Of a stretch of 64,000 nt of DNA, positions 1 to 8,246 are shown piece after piece (position 1 is the stretch's first letter; each line of letters begins with the position of its first letter). The stretch covers positions 2,976,001 through 3,040,000 of the forward strand of contig NC_012982.1 of assembly GCF_000023785.1 (NCBI RefSeq), given 5' to 3'. The translations under genes and the position numbers were made by a program. The notes under the pieces were generated by a model. That model was given only the letters and a program-made list of their open reading frames with translations, ran no database searches and was not told the DNA's origin. Origin of the DNA: Hirschia baltica ATCC 49814. GTDB lineage: Bacteria > Pseudomonadota > Alphaproteobacteria > Caulobacterales > Hyphomonadaceae.

Positions 1-520
1 CATGACAAGGGTTACGCTTCAGAATTTCCTCATATTGATAGCCTGCTTCTTCCGTCTTTCCAAAGAAGCCATAAGTGGCAACGAGATTAAACCTAAAATC
101 AACATTGTTTGGATTTAACGCAACTGCCTTTTCAAACACTTTCTGAGCGGCTTCATGATCACCTAAACGCGCAAACACACATCCAATTGTATCTAGTGTC
201 AGCGCATCATCTTTAACATTTTGGGCCGCAATACGTGCGTAATTTTCTGCTTCGCCTTCTTCGCGCAACATTAAAAGAATGCGTGAAAGATGCGCGTTGT
301 ATTCAGCATTCTTCGGCGATTTTTGTACGGCATCACGTAGGAAAACCAGTGCTTTTTTGTGCTGGCGCGCCTCTACCAACACAATCCCTTTTAAGAAACA
401 CGCTTCGCTATTTTCAGGTTCTGATGCCAGTACCTTATCGATGTAGGACGCACATTCGACCAATTGACCTTTTTTAACAGCTTGCCGGGCCGCCTTCAAA
501 TGCTGTGCGTTTAAATCCAT
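1..520 (-). CDS. TPR-repeat protein, N-terminal part (runs off the window)
   Basis: Reading the minus strand from an ATG at 520-518 gives an open frame to base 1, about 173 residues, beginning MDLNAQHLKAARQAVKKGQ. The translation is built of tetratricopeptide-like helical pairs: ASEPENSEACFLKGIVLVEA, then a unit with KSPKNAEYNAHLSRILL, then FEKAVALNPNNVDFRFNLVA. TPR arrays mediate protein-protein contacts. In related alphaproteobacteria such N-terminal arrays are often followed by a sulfotransferase domain, but that part would lie outside this window, so the full product cannot be named. No signal peptide is visible. It is transcribed in the same direction as the HupE/parvulin pair, 29 bases downstream of it. 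Confidence 0.75.
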   Translation of the reverse strand, partial: MDLNAQHLKAARQAVKKGQLVECASYIDKVLASEPENSEACFLKGIVLVEARQHKKALVFLRDAVQKSPKNAEYNAHLSRILLMLREEGEAENYARIAAQNVKDDALTLDTIGCVFARLGDHEAAQKVFEKAVALNPNNVDFRFNLVATYGFFGKTEEAGYQYEEILKRNPCH

Positions 521-549
521 TTCCAAGCATTTCCGTTTTTGTGAACCGA

Positions 550-1551
550 TTAAATGTCAGCAAAACCAACAACACGCTCAATCATCCAGTAACTACCAAT
601 AATCCCAACACCATATAAACAAGCTATACGCGCAGATCCGGCTGCACCTATACGGCGAAGAACAAAGAAAATAGATACAACCATGATTACGAAAATGAGT
701 TGACCTAATTCCACGCCAAGATTGAAGAATATCAATGCTGGCCATTTCTCGTGCGGCGGCACACCAAATTCGCCCAAAGCGCTCGCAAACCCCAAGCCAT
801 GCAAAAGACCAAAAGCTGCAATCAGCACCCCAAACTTAAAGATTGATTGTTCTTGCTGTGATGATTTTACCAATGCTTCACGCGCCACAAATGCAATAGA
901 AAGTGCAATGACTGCCTCAACAGGTGGTATAGATACTTGCACGACATTGAAAAATGACAGCCCCAAAGAGATAGAATGTCCTAGCGTAAATGTGCTTACA
1001 AGCGCGATTAAATGACGTCCATTGGAAATCAGGCATAAACACAACACAAACGCCAAATGATCCCAACCACCCGCGATGTGAAGCGCGCCTTGCCAAAGGA
1101 AATCTTTCATCACCTCAAGTAAAGGCCGTTTAGCTGGCGCTTCACCATCCAACGGTATTGCGATTACCGACTGCTCTCCGATCAAGCTGATAATTTGGTG
1201 CTTCCCACCTAAAAAACTATCAAGGCGCGCACCATCCAACGCCCATGGCGCTGTGAGCAGATCCCCCACACTTAAAGCCTTATCACAAGCGAATGTGTAG
1301 ACTAAATGCGTTCTACGCCCAATTATATTGCTTGTTACCGAAATCTCTTTACAAAAATCTGGATAAATAATTTTTTCTGATGCAGCTAAATTCGTCGCAA
1401 CTTCCGCCGAAAAAACATAAGTCAATTCTGCTTCATCATGCGCAATTTCAAACTCAGCAGATTTGAAAATATCCGCCGATGCAGGTTGCACGATAAGGCA
1501 AAGCAAAAACGCGCAAATGCCGAAAATTTTAATCTTCAATTTCGACATCAT
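550..1551 (-). CDS. HupE/UreJ_2-family membrane protein with exported N-terminal domain
   Basis: A 333-residue protein. It has an N-terminal signal peptide (hydrophobic run ICAFLLCLIVQPASA), an exported domain of about 130 residues, then about six or seven membrane segments carrying the HupE/UreJ_2-type pattern (GALHIAGGWDHLAFVLCLCL, TLGHSISL, GLLHGLGFASAL, FFNLGVELGQL). The conserved His/Asp/Glu residues in these segments resemble metal-transport HupE/UreJ proteins, which are thought to move nickel or cobalt; the substrate here is inference. The gene overlaps the end of the upstream parvulin-like gene by 23 bases, so the two are probably translationally coupled. A second, shorter HupE/UreJ protein lies inside the urease operon. 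Confidence 0.8.
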   Translation of the reverse strand: MMSKLKIKIFGICAFLLCLIVQPASADIFKSAEFEIAHDEAELTYVFSAEVATNLAASEKIIYPDFCKEISVTSNIIGRRTHLVYTFACDKALSVGDLLTAPWALDGARLDSFLGGKHQIISLIGEQSVIAIPLDGEAPAKRPLLEVMKDFLWQGALHIAGGWDHLAFVLCLCLISNGRHLIALVSTFTLGHSISLGLSFFNVVQVSIPPVEAVIALSIAFVAREALVKSSQQEQSIFKFGVLIAAFGLLHGLGFASALGEFGVPPHEKWPALIFFNLGVELGQLIFVIMVVSIFFVLRRIGAAGSARIACLYGVGIIGSYWMIERVVGFADI

Positions 1552-2320
1552 ATTTCTCTTTTAACTGTTGAATATATGTGTCGAGTGTCTCAGCATTTTT
1601 TGTGTGCTGATAATCACGTTCTATTTGTTGCTGCACCTCTGAAAACGGCAGAATTTTAGGCTCAAAACGTTCTTCAACGCGCAATAAATGCCATCCGCGC
1701 TGTGTCTGAAAAGGCCCTTCCCAAACGCCATCTGTAAAACCATCAAAGGACGCAGAAATGTCATTTCCAAATATGCTGCGAAGTGCACTTAACCCATATT
1801 CAGGGAAATAATCTCCGATCCAATATGTATCAGCTTCAACGCTTTCCCCAGCATTCAGTTTCACGAGTTTGTCTTCAATATCATCTGGCTTGTCTTCAAA
1901 AAACACCTGCCGCACAGAATAGAATTTTTCTGTCGTATAATAATCAAGATGTTCTGTATAAAATTCGAGCATTTCCTCCGGCGTGGGCGTCGCCGGAACA
2001 CCTGATATTTTGTATCTTATTTTTTGCAGCAGACTACTTCGTGTTGTGCTGTCTGTTAGGTGAATACCTTGGTCCAACGCCTCTTTGAACAATAATTCTT
2101 CGGTTATAAAATCATTTTCGATTTTCTGGATATCAGCTGTTTGGGCCTTGCTCCCTTCCAACATCTCAAAGTTTTCAACCAACCGGTCCCGCACTTGCGA
2201 CGTCAATTTGATCGGTTCATTTGCATTACCTTGAATGATGGCATGCACGATAAAAATAAGCGCTGCGATCAGAAAAAAATACACGGAAGAATCTATTTTC
2301 AAGCCTTTGAACGTTTTCAT
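1529..2320 (-). CDS. Parvulin-type (PpiC-like) peptidyl-prolyl isomerase, membrane-anchored
   Basis: A 263-residue protein with one N-terminal hydrophobic segment (about residues 13-30, VYFFLIAALIFIVHAII) that would anchor it in the inner membrane facing the periplasm. The rest is a chaperone-like helical part and a C-terminal PpiC/rotamase-like domain (EKFYSVRQVFFEDKPDD; GPFQTQRGWHLLRVEER). Such proteins assist folding of exported proteins. Its stop codon lies inside the start of the HupE/UreJ_2 gene, which suggests it helps fold or assemble that protein. The start at 2320 is the only ATG before the anchor. Enzymatic isomerase activity is inferred from the family only. Confidence 0.75.
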   Translation of the reverse strand: MKTFKGLKIDSSVYFFLIAALIFIVHAIIQGNANEPIKLTSQVRDRLVENFEMLEGSKAQTADIQKIENDFITEELLFKEALDQGIHLTDSTTRSSLLQKIRYKISGVPATPTPEEMLEFYTEHLDYYTTEKFYSVRQVFFEDKPDDIEDKLVKLNAGESVEADTYWIGDYFPEYGLSALRSIFGNDISASFDGFTDGVWEGPFQTQRGWHLLRVEERFEPKILPFSEVQQQIERDYQHTKNAETLDTYIQQLKEKYDVEIED

Positions 2321-2576
2321 ACTTCTCTCGACTTTATCTGCATCACGATACTTACTTTTTAAAACGATAGTTAAACTCTAAAACGCCGCTTCATTGAAAC
2401 GACTTTCATCAATGCATTGAAAGTTAGTCTATTTCATCCATTTCGAAACCTACGTTAAATGACGCATAACTTTTCGTGAGGTGCATTGGTTAGTGTTTAG
2501 ACGTGAGATCTGATCGAGATTTTGCAGGAATAAAAGGCTTTTATGCCTTTCGCATTGTAAAACAGAAGGAAATAAT
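2321..2576. promoter_or_regulatory. Divergent promoter region between the parvulin gene and urtA, with repeated CATTGAAA
   Basis: This 256-base region separates two divergent operons. The octamer CATTGAAA occurs twice in direct orientation (2392-2399 and 2415-2422), 23 bases apart, about two helical turns. The second copy is embedded in a perfect 12-base palindrome TCAATGCATTGA at 2409-2420. Closer to urtA, AAAGGC/GCCTTT can form a small hairpin around 2534-2550. These are candidate sites for the LuxR-type response regulator encoded at 7338-8246 or for a nitrogen regulator. I did not find a convincing sigma-54 (-24/-12) element. Confidence 0.35.
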
Positions 2577-3809
2577 ATGCGCACGTCTAGTTTTGGTCGG
2601 TTTTTGTCGGCAACAGCCATAAGTGCATTATTGCTCTCTGCGTGTTCAGGTGAAGCACCGAGCACATCTGAATCACCCGCTGCCACAGATGCAAGCACAG
2701 TTTCAGTTGGCATCCTGCAATCACTCTCAGGTACAATGGCGATTAGTGAAATCACCGTCAAAAATGCTGAGATGCTCGCAATCGAAGAAATCAATGCCGC
2801 CGGTGGCGTCTTAGGCACGCAAATCACTGCAATTGTAGAAGATGGTGCATCAGACCCAGCCTCTTTCGCGCAAAAAGCATCCAAACTTATTGAAAATTCA
2901 AACGTTGTGACAGTCTTTGGTGGATGGACATCCGCCAGCCGCAAAGCCATGTTGCCTGTCTTCGAACGCACAAACAATCTTCTTTGGTATCCTGTTCAGT
3001 TTGAAGGCAATGAATGTTCACCAAACATCATGTATTCAGGTGCCCAACCAAACCAGCAAATCCTGCCTGCTTTTGAATGGGCCGTCGAAGCTGGATATCA
3101 AAACTATTTCCTCATCGGATCTGATTATGTCTTCCCCCGCACGGCGAATTTGATCGTTAAGAAACATATTGAAAACAAAGAACTATCACTCGCTGGTGAA
3201 GCATATGTTCCATTGGGCGGCACAGACTTCTCTGGTGTTATCGCAAAAGTACAAGCCGCTAAGCCAGATATTATTTTCAACACGCTAAATGGCGATAGCA
3301 ATGTTGCATTCTTCAAGCAGCTAAAAGCAGCTGGGATATCTTCAGCCGAAACACCCATTATGTCTTTCTCCATCGGAGAGCAAGAAGCGCAAGCCATGGG
3401 CCCTTCCCTCGTAGAAGGCAGTTACGCGACTTGGAATTATTTCCAATCGTTAGAAACAGCTGAGAACAGCTCATTTGTAGATGCTTACAAAGCTAAATTT
3501 GGAGCTGATGCTGCGATCACCGACCCTATGGTTCACGGATATCTCAATGTATATGCTTGGAAAGCGGCCGCAGAAAAGGCAGGTTCATTCGAAGTTGATG
3601 CAGTGCGTGAAGCCGTTGTAGACCTAGAAGCCTTCAGCACACCAATGGGCATGGTTTCTTTCGCGAACAACCAGAGCCTCGTTCAAAAAGCGCTCATTGG
3701 TAAGCTCGATGCCAGCGGTCAATTTGAAATCATTGCAGATTCAGGAGATGTCATTTCTCCCGAACCATATGATGCACTGACATTCCCCGGCAAGGTTTGT
3801 GAACTTTAG
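2577..3809 (+). CDS. urtA: Urea ABC transporter, substrate-binding lipoprotein
   Basis: A 410-residue periplasmic binding protein of the branched-chain amino acid/amide (HAAT) family. The signal peptide ends in a lipobox (LLLSAC, Cys at about residue 23), so it is probably a lipoprotein. The mature part has the typical UrtA layout: VGILQSLSGTMAIS near the start, NAEMLAIEEINAAGGVLG, VVTVFGGWTSASRKAMLPVF and LWYPVQFEGNECSPNIMY. It is the first gene of a five-gene run (urtABCDE) whose members overlap or nearly touch, and length and gene order match known urea importers. UrtA captures urea outside the inner membrane and delivers it to UrtB/UrtC. Confidence 0.93.
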   Translation: MRTSSFGRFLSATAISALLLSACSGEAPSTSESPAATDASTVSVGILQSLSGTMAISEITVKNAEMLAIEEINAAGGVLGTQITAIVEDGASDPASFAQKASKLIENSNVVTVFGGWTSASRKAMLPVFERTNNLLWYPVQFEGNECSPNIMYSGAQPNQQILPAFEWAVEAGYQNYFLIGSDYVFPRTANLIVKKHIENKELSLAGEAYVPLGGTDFSGVIAKVQAAKPDIIFNTLNGDSNVAFFKQLKAAGISSAETPIMSFSIGEQEAQAMGPSLVEGSYATWNYFQSLETAENSSFVDAYKAKFGADAAITDPMVHGYLNVYAWKAAAEKAGSFEVDAVREAVVDLEAFSTPMGMVSFANNQSLVQKALIGKLDASGQFEIIADSGDVISPEPYDALTFPGKVCEL

Positions 3810-3836
3810 TTTCATCATAAAATTGGAACAGGCCTG

Positions 3837-4745
3837 ATGGACTCCTTTGCACTGATATCAAACCAAATTTTCAACGGGTTTAGCGTTGCTTCTATCTTTC
3901 TATTAGCAGCGCTGGGCTTGGCACTTAGTTTTGGCCTCATGCGTGTTATCAACATGGCGCATGGTGAGATGTTGATGCTAGGAGGCTATTTCGCCTTTCT
4001 AACGATGCAGATCATTCCCGGTGGAATGGGACTGCTCGTTGCCCTCCCAGTTGCCTTTATCGGGGCAGCTGCAACAGGCGGATTGTTACAAACCACCCTC
4101 ATCTCTCGGCTCGCAAAACGTCCACTAGATACTTTGCTGGCGACATGGGGCGTCAGTTTAATCCTCCAACAAGCCTCACGTGACATATTCGGCGCGATCG
4201 GCGTTGAAGTCCAAGCTCCAACTTGGCTTGATGGCGGTATTCAAATTACCGAAGGTATGTTTGCTGGTGTATCTCTTCCAGCAACCCGTCTTTTCATAAT
4301 CGCAGTCGCAATCCTCGTCCTTATCGGACTAACCCTTATCTTCCGCCATACGCGCATTGGATTGCTCATTCGCGCCGTTAATCAAGACCGCATGATGGCA
4401 GCAGCCACCGGCATTGAAGTTAAACGTGCTGATTTGATTATTTTCTGCCTTGGATCAGGGATAGCCGGACTGGCCGGCGTCGTTCTAGCCATTCTTGGCC
4501 CTGTCACACCAAGCGTAGGACAAAGCTATATTGTCCCTGCCTTCCTCGTCGTGGTTATGGGTGGTTTAGGTTCAATAGCCGGAACAACAATAGCTGCACT
4601 CATGCTAGGTCTTTTTTCCGCACTCGCTCAAATTTATGTCGATGTATCCATGGCTCAAGTCCTCTTGCTCGTCTTCGTGATCGTCTTCATCCAATTTAGA
4701 CCACAGGGTGTCATCGCCCAGAAATCCAGAGCGCTCGATGTTTAA
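3837..4745 (+). CDS. urtB: Urea ABC transporter, permease
   Basis: A 302-residue inner-membrane permease of the LivH type, with about eight hydrophobic segments. Family hallmarks include the early GLALSFGLMRVINMAHGEML stretch and the C-terminal VVMGGLGSIAGTTIAALMLG loop that contacts the ATPases. It starts 27 bases after urtA, and its last codons overlap the ATG of urtC by eight bases. Known UrtB proteins in other bacteria often carry an extra N-terminal domain; this one is the short form without it. With UrtC it forms the urea channel of the importer. Confidence 0.92.
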   Translation: MDSFALISNQIFNGFSVASIFLLAALGLALSFGLMRVINMAHGEMLMLGGYFAFLTMQIIPGGMGLLVALPVAFIGAAATGGLLQTTLISRLAKRPLDTLLATWGVSLILQQASRDIFGAIGVEVQAPTWLDGGIQITEGMFAGVSLPATRLFIIAVAILVLIGLTLIFRHTRIGLLIRAVNQDRMMAAATGIEVKRADLIIFCLGSGIAGLAGVVLAILGPVTPSVGQSYIVPAFLVVVMGGLGSIAGTTIAALMLGLFSALAQIYVDVSMAQVLLLVFVIVFIQFRPQGVIAQKSRALDV

Positions 4746-5850
4746 AACTATTGATGACAATGCCAGAGCCCGCATTGCGCGTTTCTCTGAGATAATGAAC
4801 CAAAACCCACATATTCAAACACTTGTGAAATATGCGCCTTACATATTACCCGCCATCATACTACTGGCAGCTATCGCGCCCTTTCTATTGTCAGATTACG
4901 ACCTCAACCTGCTCGGCCGTTTTCTTTCCCTGTCAATCCTCGCACTTGGCTTGGTTTTGATATGGGGACATGGCGGGATCCTCAGTTTAGGTCAGGGTGT
5001 GTTTTTTGGTCTGGGTGGCTATGCAATTGCAATGCACCTAAAACTAGCCGACCTTGCATCAGGTGAACTTCCAGATTTCATGGTATGGAGCGGCATTGAA
5101 ACACTCCCCCTCCTCTGGCAACCCTTTCAAAATCCTATTTTCACATTGCTTGCTATCATTTTGGTTCCAGGCATATTTGCGGCGCTCTTTTCATGGCTTG
5201 TCTTCAATCGCCGTGTCAGCGGAACTTATTTTGCTCTCATCAGTCAGGCACTGGCACTTGCTTTTGCAACGCTTCTAGTCAGTCGTCAGGATTGGACAGG
5301 CGGCTTTAACGGACTTACAAATTTCTCTACACTTCTTGGCCAGCCTCTATCTGCCGCATCTATGAATTATGCAATTTACTGGGCAACGCTAATCATTTTA
5401 TGCCTGTGTTTCTTAGGCCTGAAATGGCTTTTATCATCCCAATTTGGTGTGATGCTACGTGCCAGCCGTGACGGCGAAAACCGTGTGCGATTTCTAGGAT
5501 ATAATCCCACGCCTATCAAAGTAGTTGCCTTTAGCGTTGCCGCTATGCTTGCTGGCATGTCGGGCGCATTATTCACTCTACATGCTGGCAATATCTCGCC
5601 TGCTGCTGTGGGCGTAATTCCATCTATTGAGATGATCATATGGGTCGCCTTAGGCGGACGATTTAGTCTTATTGGTGCCATAGCTGGAACGATATTAATC
5701 AATGTTTCAAGAGATCGTATTTCCAGCGCCTTTCCTGAATTATGGCTCTATTTTATTGGTGCTCTTTTCGTTCTGTCAGTGACTTTTTTGCCCAAAGGTT
5801 TGGCAGGTTTATATGAAAAACTAACAACGAAAGAGAGGGATGCATCATGA
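4738..5850 (+). CDS. urtC: Urea ABC transporter, permease
   Basis: A 370-residue LivM-type permease, the second membrane subunit of the urea importer. The chosen start is the ATG at 4738, which overlaps the urtB stop (ATGTTTAA). A longer in-frame GTG start at 4708 would add ten residues inside urtB and is less likely. Features include a string of hydrophobic helices, the motif LIWGHGGILSLGQGVFFGLG near residue 80, and the EAA-like region WVALGGRFSLIGAIAGTIL near residue 305. The stop overlaps urtD (ATGA), which supports translational coupling. Confidence 0.92.
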   Translation: MFKTIDDNARARIARFSEIMNQNPHIQTLVKYAPYILPAIILLAAIAPFLLSDYDLNLLGRFLSLSILALGLVLIWGHGGILSLGQGVFFGLGGYAIAMHLKLADLASGELPDFMVWSGIETLPLLWQPFQNPIFTLLAIILVPGIFAALFSWLVFNRRVSGTYFALISQALALAFATLLVSRQDWTGGFNGLTNFSTLLGQPLSAASMNYAIYWATLIILCLCFLGLKWLLSSQFGVMLRASRDGENRVRFLGYNPTPIKVVAFSVAAMLAGMSGALFTLHAGNISPAAVGVIPSIEMIIWVALGGRFSLIGAIAGTILINVSRDRISSAFPELWLYFIGALFVLSVTFLPKGLAGLYEKLTTKERDAS

Positions 5851-6593
5851 CCAACCGCCCCCTCTTAAGTGTCGATGGTGTCACTGTTGATTTTGATGGA
5901 TTTAAAGCGCTCAATAGCTTTAGCTTCATCCTCAATTCAGGTGAAACCCGTGTTGTGATTGGCCCTAATGGCGCTGGAAAATCAACACTCTGCGACACGA
6001 TAATTGGCCGTGTTCGTCCCGCTGAAGGCCACATCTATTTTGAAGATGTCGAAATCACCAAAATGGCCGAACAAGACATTGTGCGCCAAGGCATTTGTCG
6101 AAAATTTCAAGCCCCAGGCGTTTTGCCAGAACTAACAGTGTCACAAAATCTAGAGCTTGCCGCACAACGCCAATATCAATGGTGGAAAAGTCTTCGCCAA
6201 GGTGTCTCAGCAGAAACACGTACAATTGTTGAAGATATGCTTGAACGTATTGAACTAACCCATCGCAAAGATGAACCAGCGGGTCTTTTATCACATGGTG
6301 AAAAACAATGGCTTGAAATCGGAATGGTTATTTCCACGGGTGCTAAGCTTCTTCTACTAGATGAACCAACTGCAGGCATGGGACCGGCTGAAACCCGCCG
6401 CACAGCCGAATTGATCAAAAGTCTGGGCGATAGCCAGACAGTGCTAGTCATTGATCACGATATGAGTTTCGTTGAGCAATTAAATGCCAGCGTCACGGTC
6501 ATGCATCAGGGCAAATTCCTATTTCAAGGTGATATTGAAGCTGTCCGACAAGATGAAAACGTCGCTGCTGTCTATTTGGGGAAATCAGCGTGA
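5847..6593 (+). CDS. urtD: Urea ABC transporter, ATP-binding protein
   Basis: A 248-residue LivG-type ATPase. Walker A is GPNGAGKSTLCDTI (about residues 39-52), the signature is LLSHGEKQWLEIG, Walker B is KLLLLDEPTAGM, and the switch His is in VLVIDHDMSF. The signature reads SHGEK, a UrtD-type variant of the LSGGQ motif. It overlaps urtC by four bases and urtE by about one codon. It powers urea uptake with UrtE. Confidence 0.93.
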   Translation: MTNRPLLSVDGVTVDFDGFKALNSFSFILNSGETRVVIGPNGAGKSTLCDTIIGRVRPAEGHIYFEDVEITKMAEQDIVRQGICRKFQAPGVLPELTVSQNLELAAQRQYQWWKSLRQGVSAETRTIVEDMLERIELTHRKDEPAGLLSHGEKQWLEIGMVISTGAKLLLLDEPTAGMGPAETRRTAELIKSLGDSQTVLVIDHDMSFVEQLNASVTVMHQGKFLFQGDIEAVRQDENVAAVYLGKSA

Positions 6594-7306
6594 TGTCTCA
6601 AAATCCAATCCTTCAACTACAAAACCTATCCGCCGCTTATGGCCAAAGTCAGGTTTTATGGGACATTGATCTCAACCTATTACCAAATCAAGCCATGGGC
6701 CTTATTGGCCGCAATGGGGTTGGCAAAAGCACGCTGTTGCAAACCATTATGGGTACACACAAAGTGCATGGCGGTACTGTCATTTTCGATGGAAATGACG
6801 TGACGAGTTTGCCGGCGCATTTACGTGCACGAGCCGGTATCGCCATCGTCCCGCAAGGTCGTCATATTTTCCCTCACCTAACCGTCCTTGAAAACCTTGA
6901 AACCGGACTTTCCGCGCGTGGCGACAGAGGCAATGGAAAACTTCCTGAATACATCTTTGATCTATTTCCAAAACTCAAAGATGTAAGATCTCGCAATGGT
7001 GGTTTTCTATCGGGCGGCGAGCAACAACAATTAGCCATTGGTCGTGCCCTCGCCGGGTCTCCCAAATTGCTTTTGCTCGATGAACCCACAGAAGGTATTC
7101 AACCTAATGTCGTTCAACAAATTGAAGCTGCCATTCATACCATTAAAACTGAATTGAAAGTTTCGGTACTCATGGTCGAGCAGCGTATTGAAGTTGTATG
7201 GAATATTGCTGATCAATTTACGGCCATGCAGGAAGGCAAAATAATACTTCAAGACGATATCGCGAATATGTCCGCAGAAGATGCCTCCAACATCGTTAGA
7301 ATTTAA
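6593..7306 (+). CDS. urtE: Urea ABC transporter, ATP-binding protein
   Basis: A 237-residue LivF-type ATPase. Walker A is GRNGVGKSTLLQTIMG, the Q-loop region is IVPQGRHIFPHLTVLENL, the signature is LSGGEQQQLAIGRAL, and Walker B is KLLLLDEPTEGIQP followed by VLMVEQ. The ATG at 6593 overlaps the urtD stop (TGATG); an in-frame GTG lies one codon upstream at 6590. It is the last gene of the urea importer operon and converges on the two-component system that follows. Confidence 0.92.
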   Translation: MSQNPILQLQNLSAAYGQSQVLWDIDLNLLPNQAMGLIGRNGVGKSTLLQTIMGTHKVHGGTVIFDGNDVTSLPAHLRARAGIAIVPQGRHIFPHLTVLENLETGLSARGDRGNGKLPEYIFDLFPKLKDVRSRNGGFLSGGEQQQLAIGRALAGSPKLLLLDEPTEGIQPNVVQQIEAAIHTIKTELKVSVLMVEQRIEVVWNIADQFTAMQEGKIILQDDIANMSAEDASNIVRI

Positions 7307-7337
7307 ACACTAACGCGCGACTCCCTCGACACTATTT

Positions 7338-8246
7338 TTAACCATCCAACGCACGCACGGCACAGGCGGTTGCTGCTGCGCGTGTTTCTACACCCATTTT
7401 TTCAAAGACATGTTCAAGATGTTTATTGATGGTACGCGGGCTAATTCCCAGAATTTCACTGATCACACGGTTAGGCTTTCCAAAGCTGACCCACAACAAC
7501 ACTTCAGCTTCTCTTTGCGTTAAATTAAATTGCTGGCTCAACCTCTCGGCTTCCGCCCCCTCTCTCACTTCCTTTAAACGCAAGATTATTTCATCAGTCG
7601 TTCCAAGGCTTACGGTCAACACTTCTATAATACCTGTTTGCGTTTCAATTTGCCGTGAATTACCCGGTGCCAACCCCTTTTGAACTACAATTTTCCTAAG
7701 AACTTCAGGTGCATATGTCTCTTGAAGAGTCCAACTCTTATCCAGTTCCAGTATCAGCTTTTCAGCTTCTGGTGTCGTCCACAAAATCTTACCATTGCTA
7801 TCAATCGCCATCATATAACGACCAATCGCATCAAGTGCACCGCGACTAGATTGAGATTGCCTAGCATTTAACAAATGCACTTTTATCCGCGCAAGTAATT
7901 CGTCAATTACAACAGGCTTTCGTACGTAATCAACGCCGCCAGATTCCAGCGCGTCAACAACATATTCACTCTCTAATAAACCCGTCATAAAAATAACAGG
8001 CACAGTGGAGAGAGAAGATCTACGCTTTAATTGCCGTGTCGCTTCAAATCCGCCCATTCCCGGCATAATCGCGTCCATAAGTATCAAATCTGGAACGAAA
8101 TTCTCCAACATTTCCAAGGCTCTCTCCCCTGAAGTGGCGATATGCACACTCAGTTGAACGCCCTCTAATGTATCGGTGAGAAATTGTAGAGACTCGATAT
8201 TATCCTCCACGATGAGAATTTTTTCATTGGAAAAAGCATCAACCAT
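7338..8246 (-). CDS. LuxR-type response regulator with receiver domain
   Basis: A 302-residue DNA-binding response regulator. An N-terminal receiver domain (residues about 9-125) carries the phospho-acceptor Asp at about residue 58 (LILMDAIMPGMGG), the acidic pair in LIVEDN and the Lys of VRKPV. A middle region resembles a PAS-like fold (MMAIDSNGKILWTTPEAEKL), and a C-terminal LuxR helix-turn-helix follows (LTQREAEVLLWVSFGKPNRV, SPRTINKHLEHVFEKMGVET). The start chosen at 8246 overlaps the stop of the kinase gene by eight bases (ATGGTTGA), so the two are coupled; a longer start at 8270 is possible. It probably controls the neighbouring urea genes, which is inference from position. Confidence 0.88.
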   Translation of the reverse strand: MVDAFSNEKILIVEDNIESLQFLTDTLEGVQLSVHIATSGERALEMLENFVPDLILMDAIMPGMGGFEATRQLKRRSSLSTVPVIFMTGLLESEYVVDALESGGVDYVRKPVVIDELLARIKVHLLNARQSQSSRGALDAIGRYMMAIDSNGKILWTTPEAEKLILELDKSWTLQETYAPEVLRKIVVQKGLAPGNSRQIETQTGIIEVLTVSLGTTDEIILRLKEVREGAEAERLSQQFNLTQREAEVLLWVSFGKPNRVISEILGISPRTINKHLEHVFEKMGVETRAAATACAVRALDG

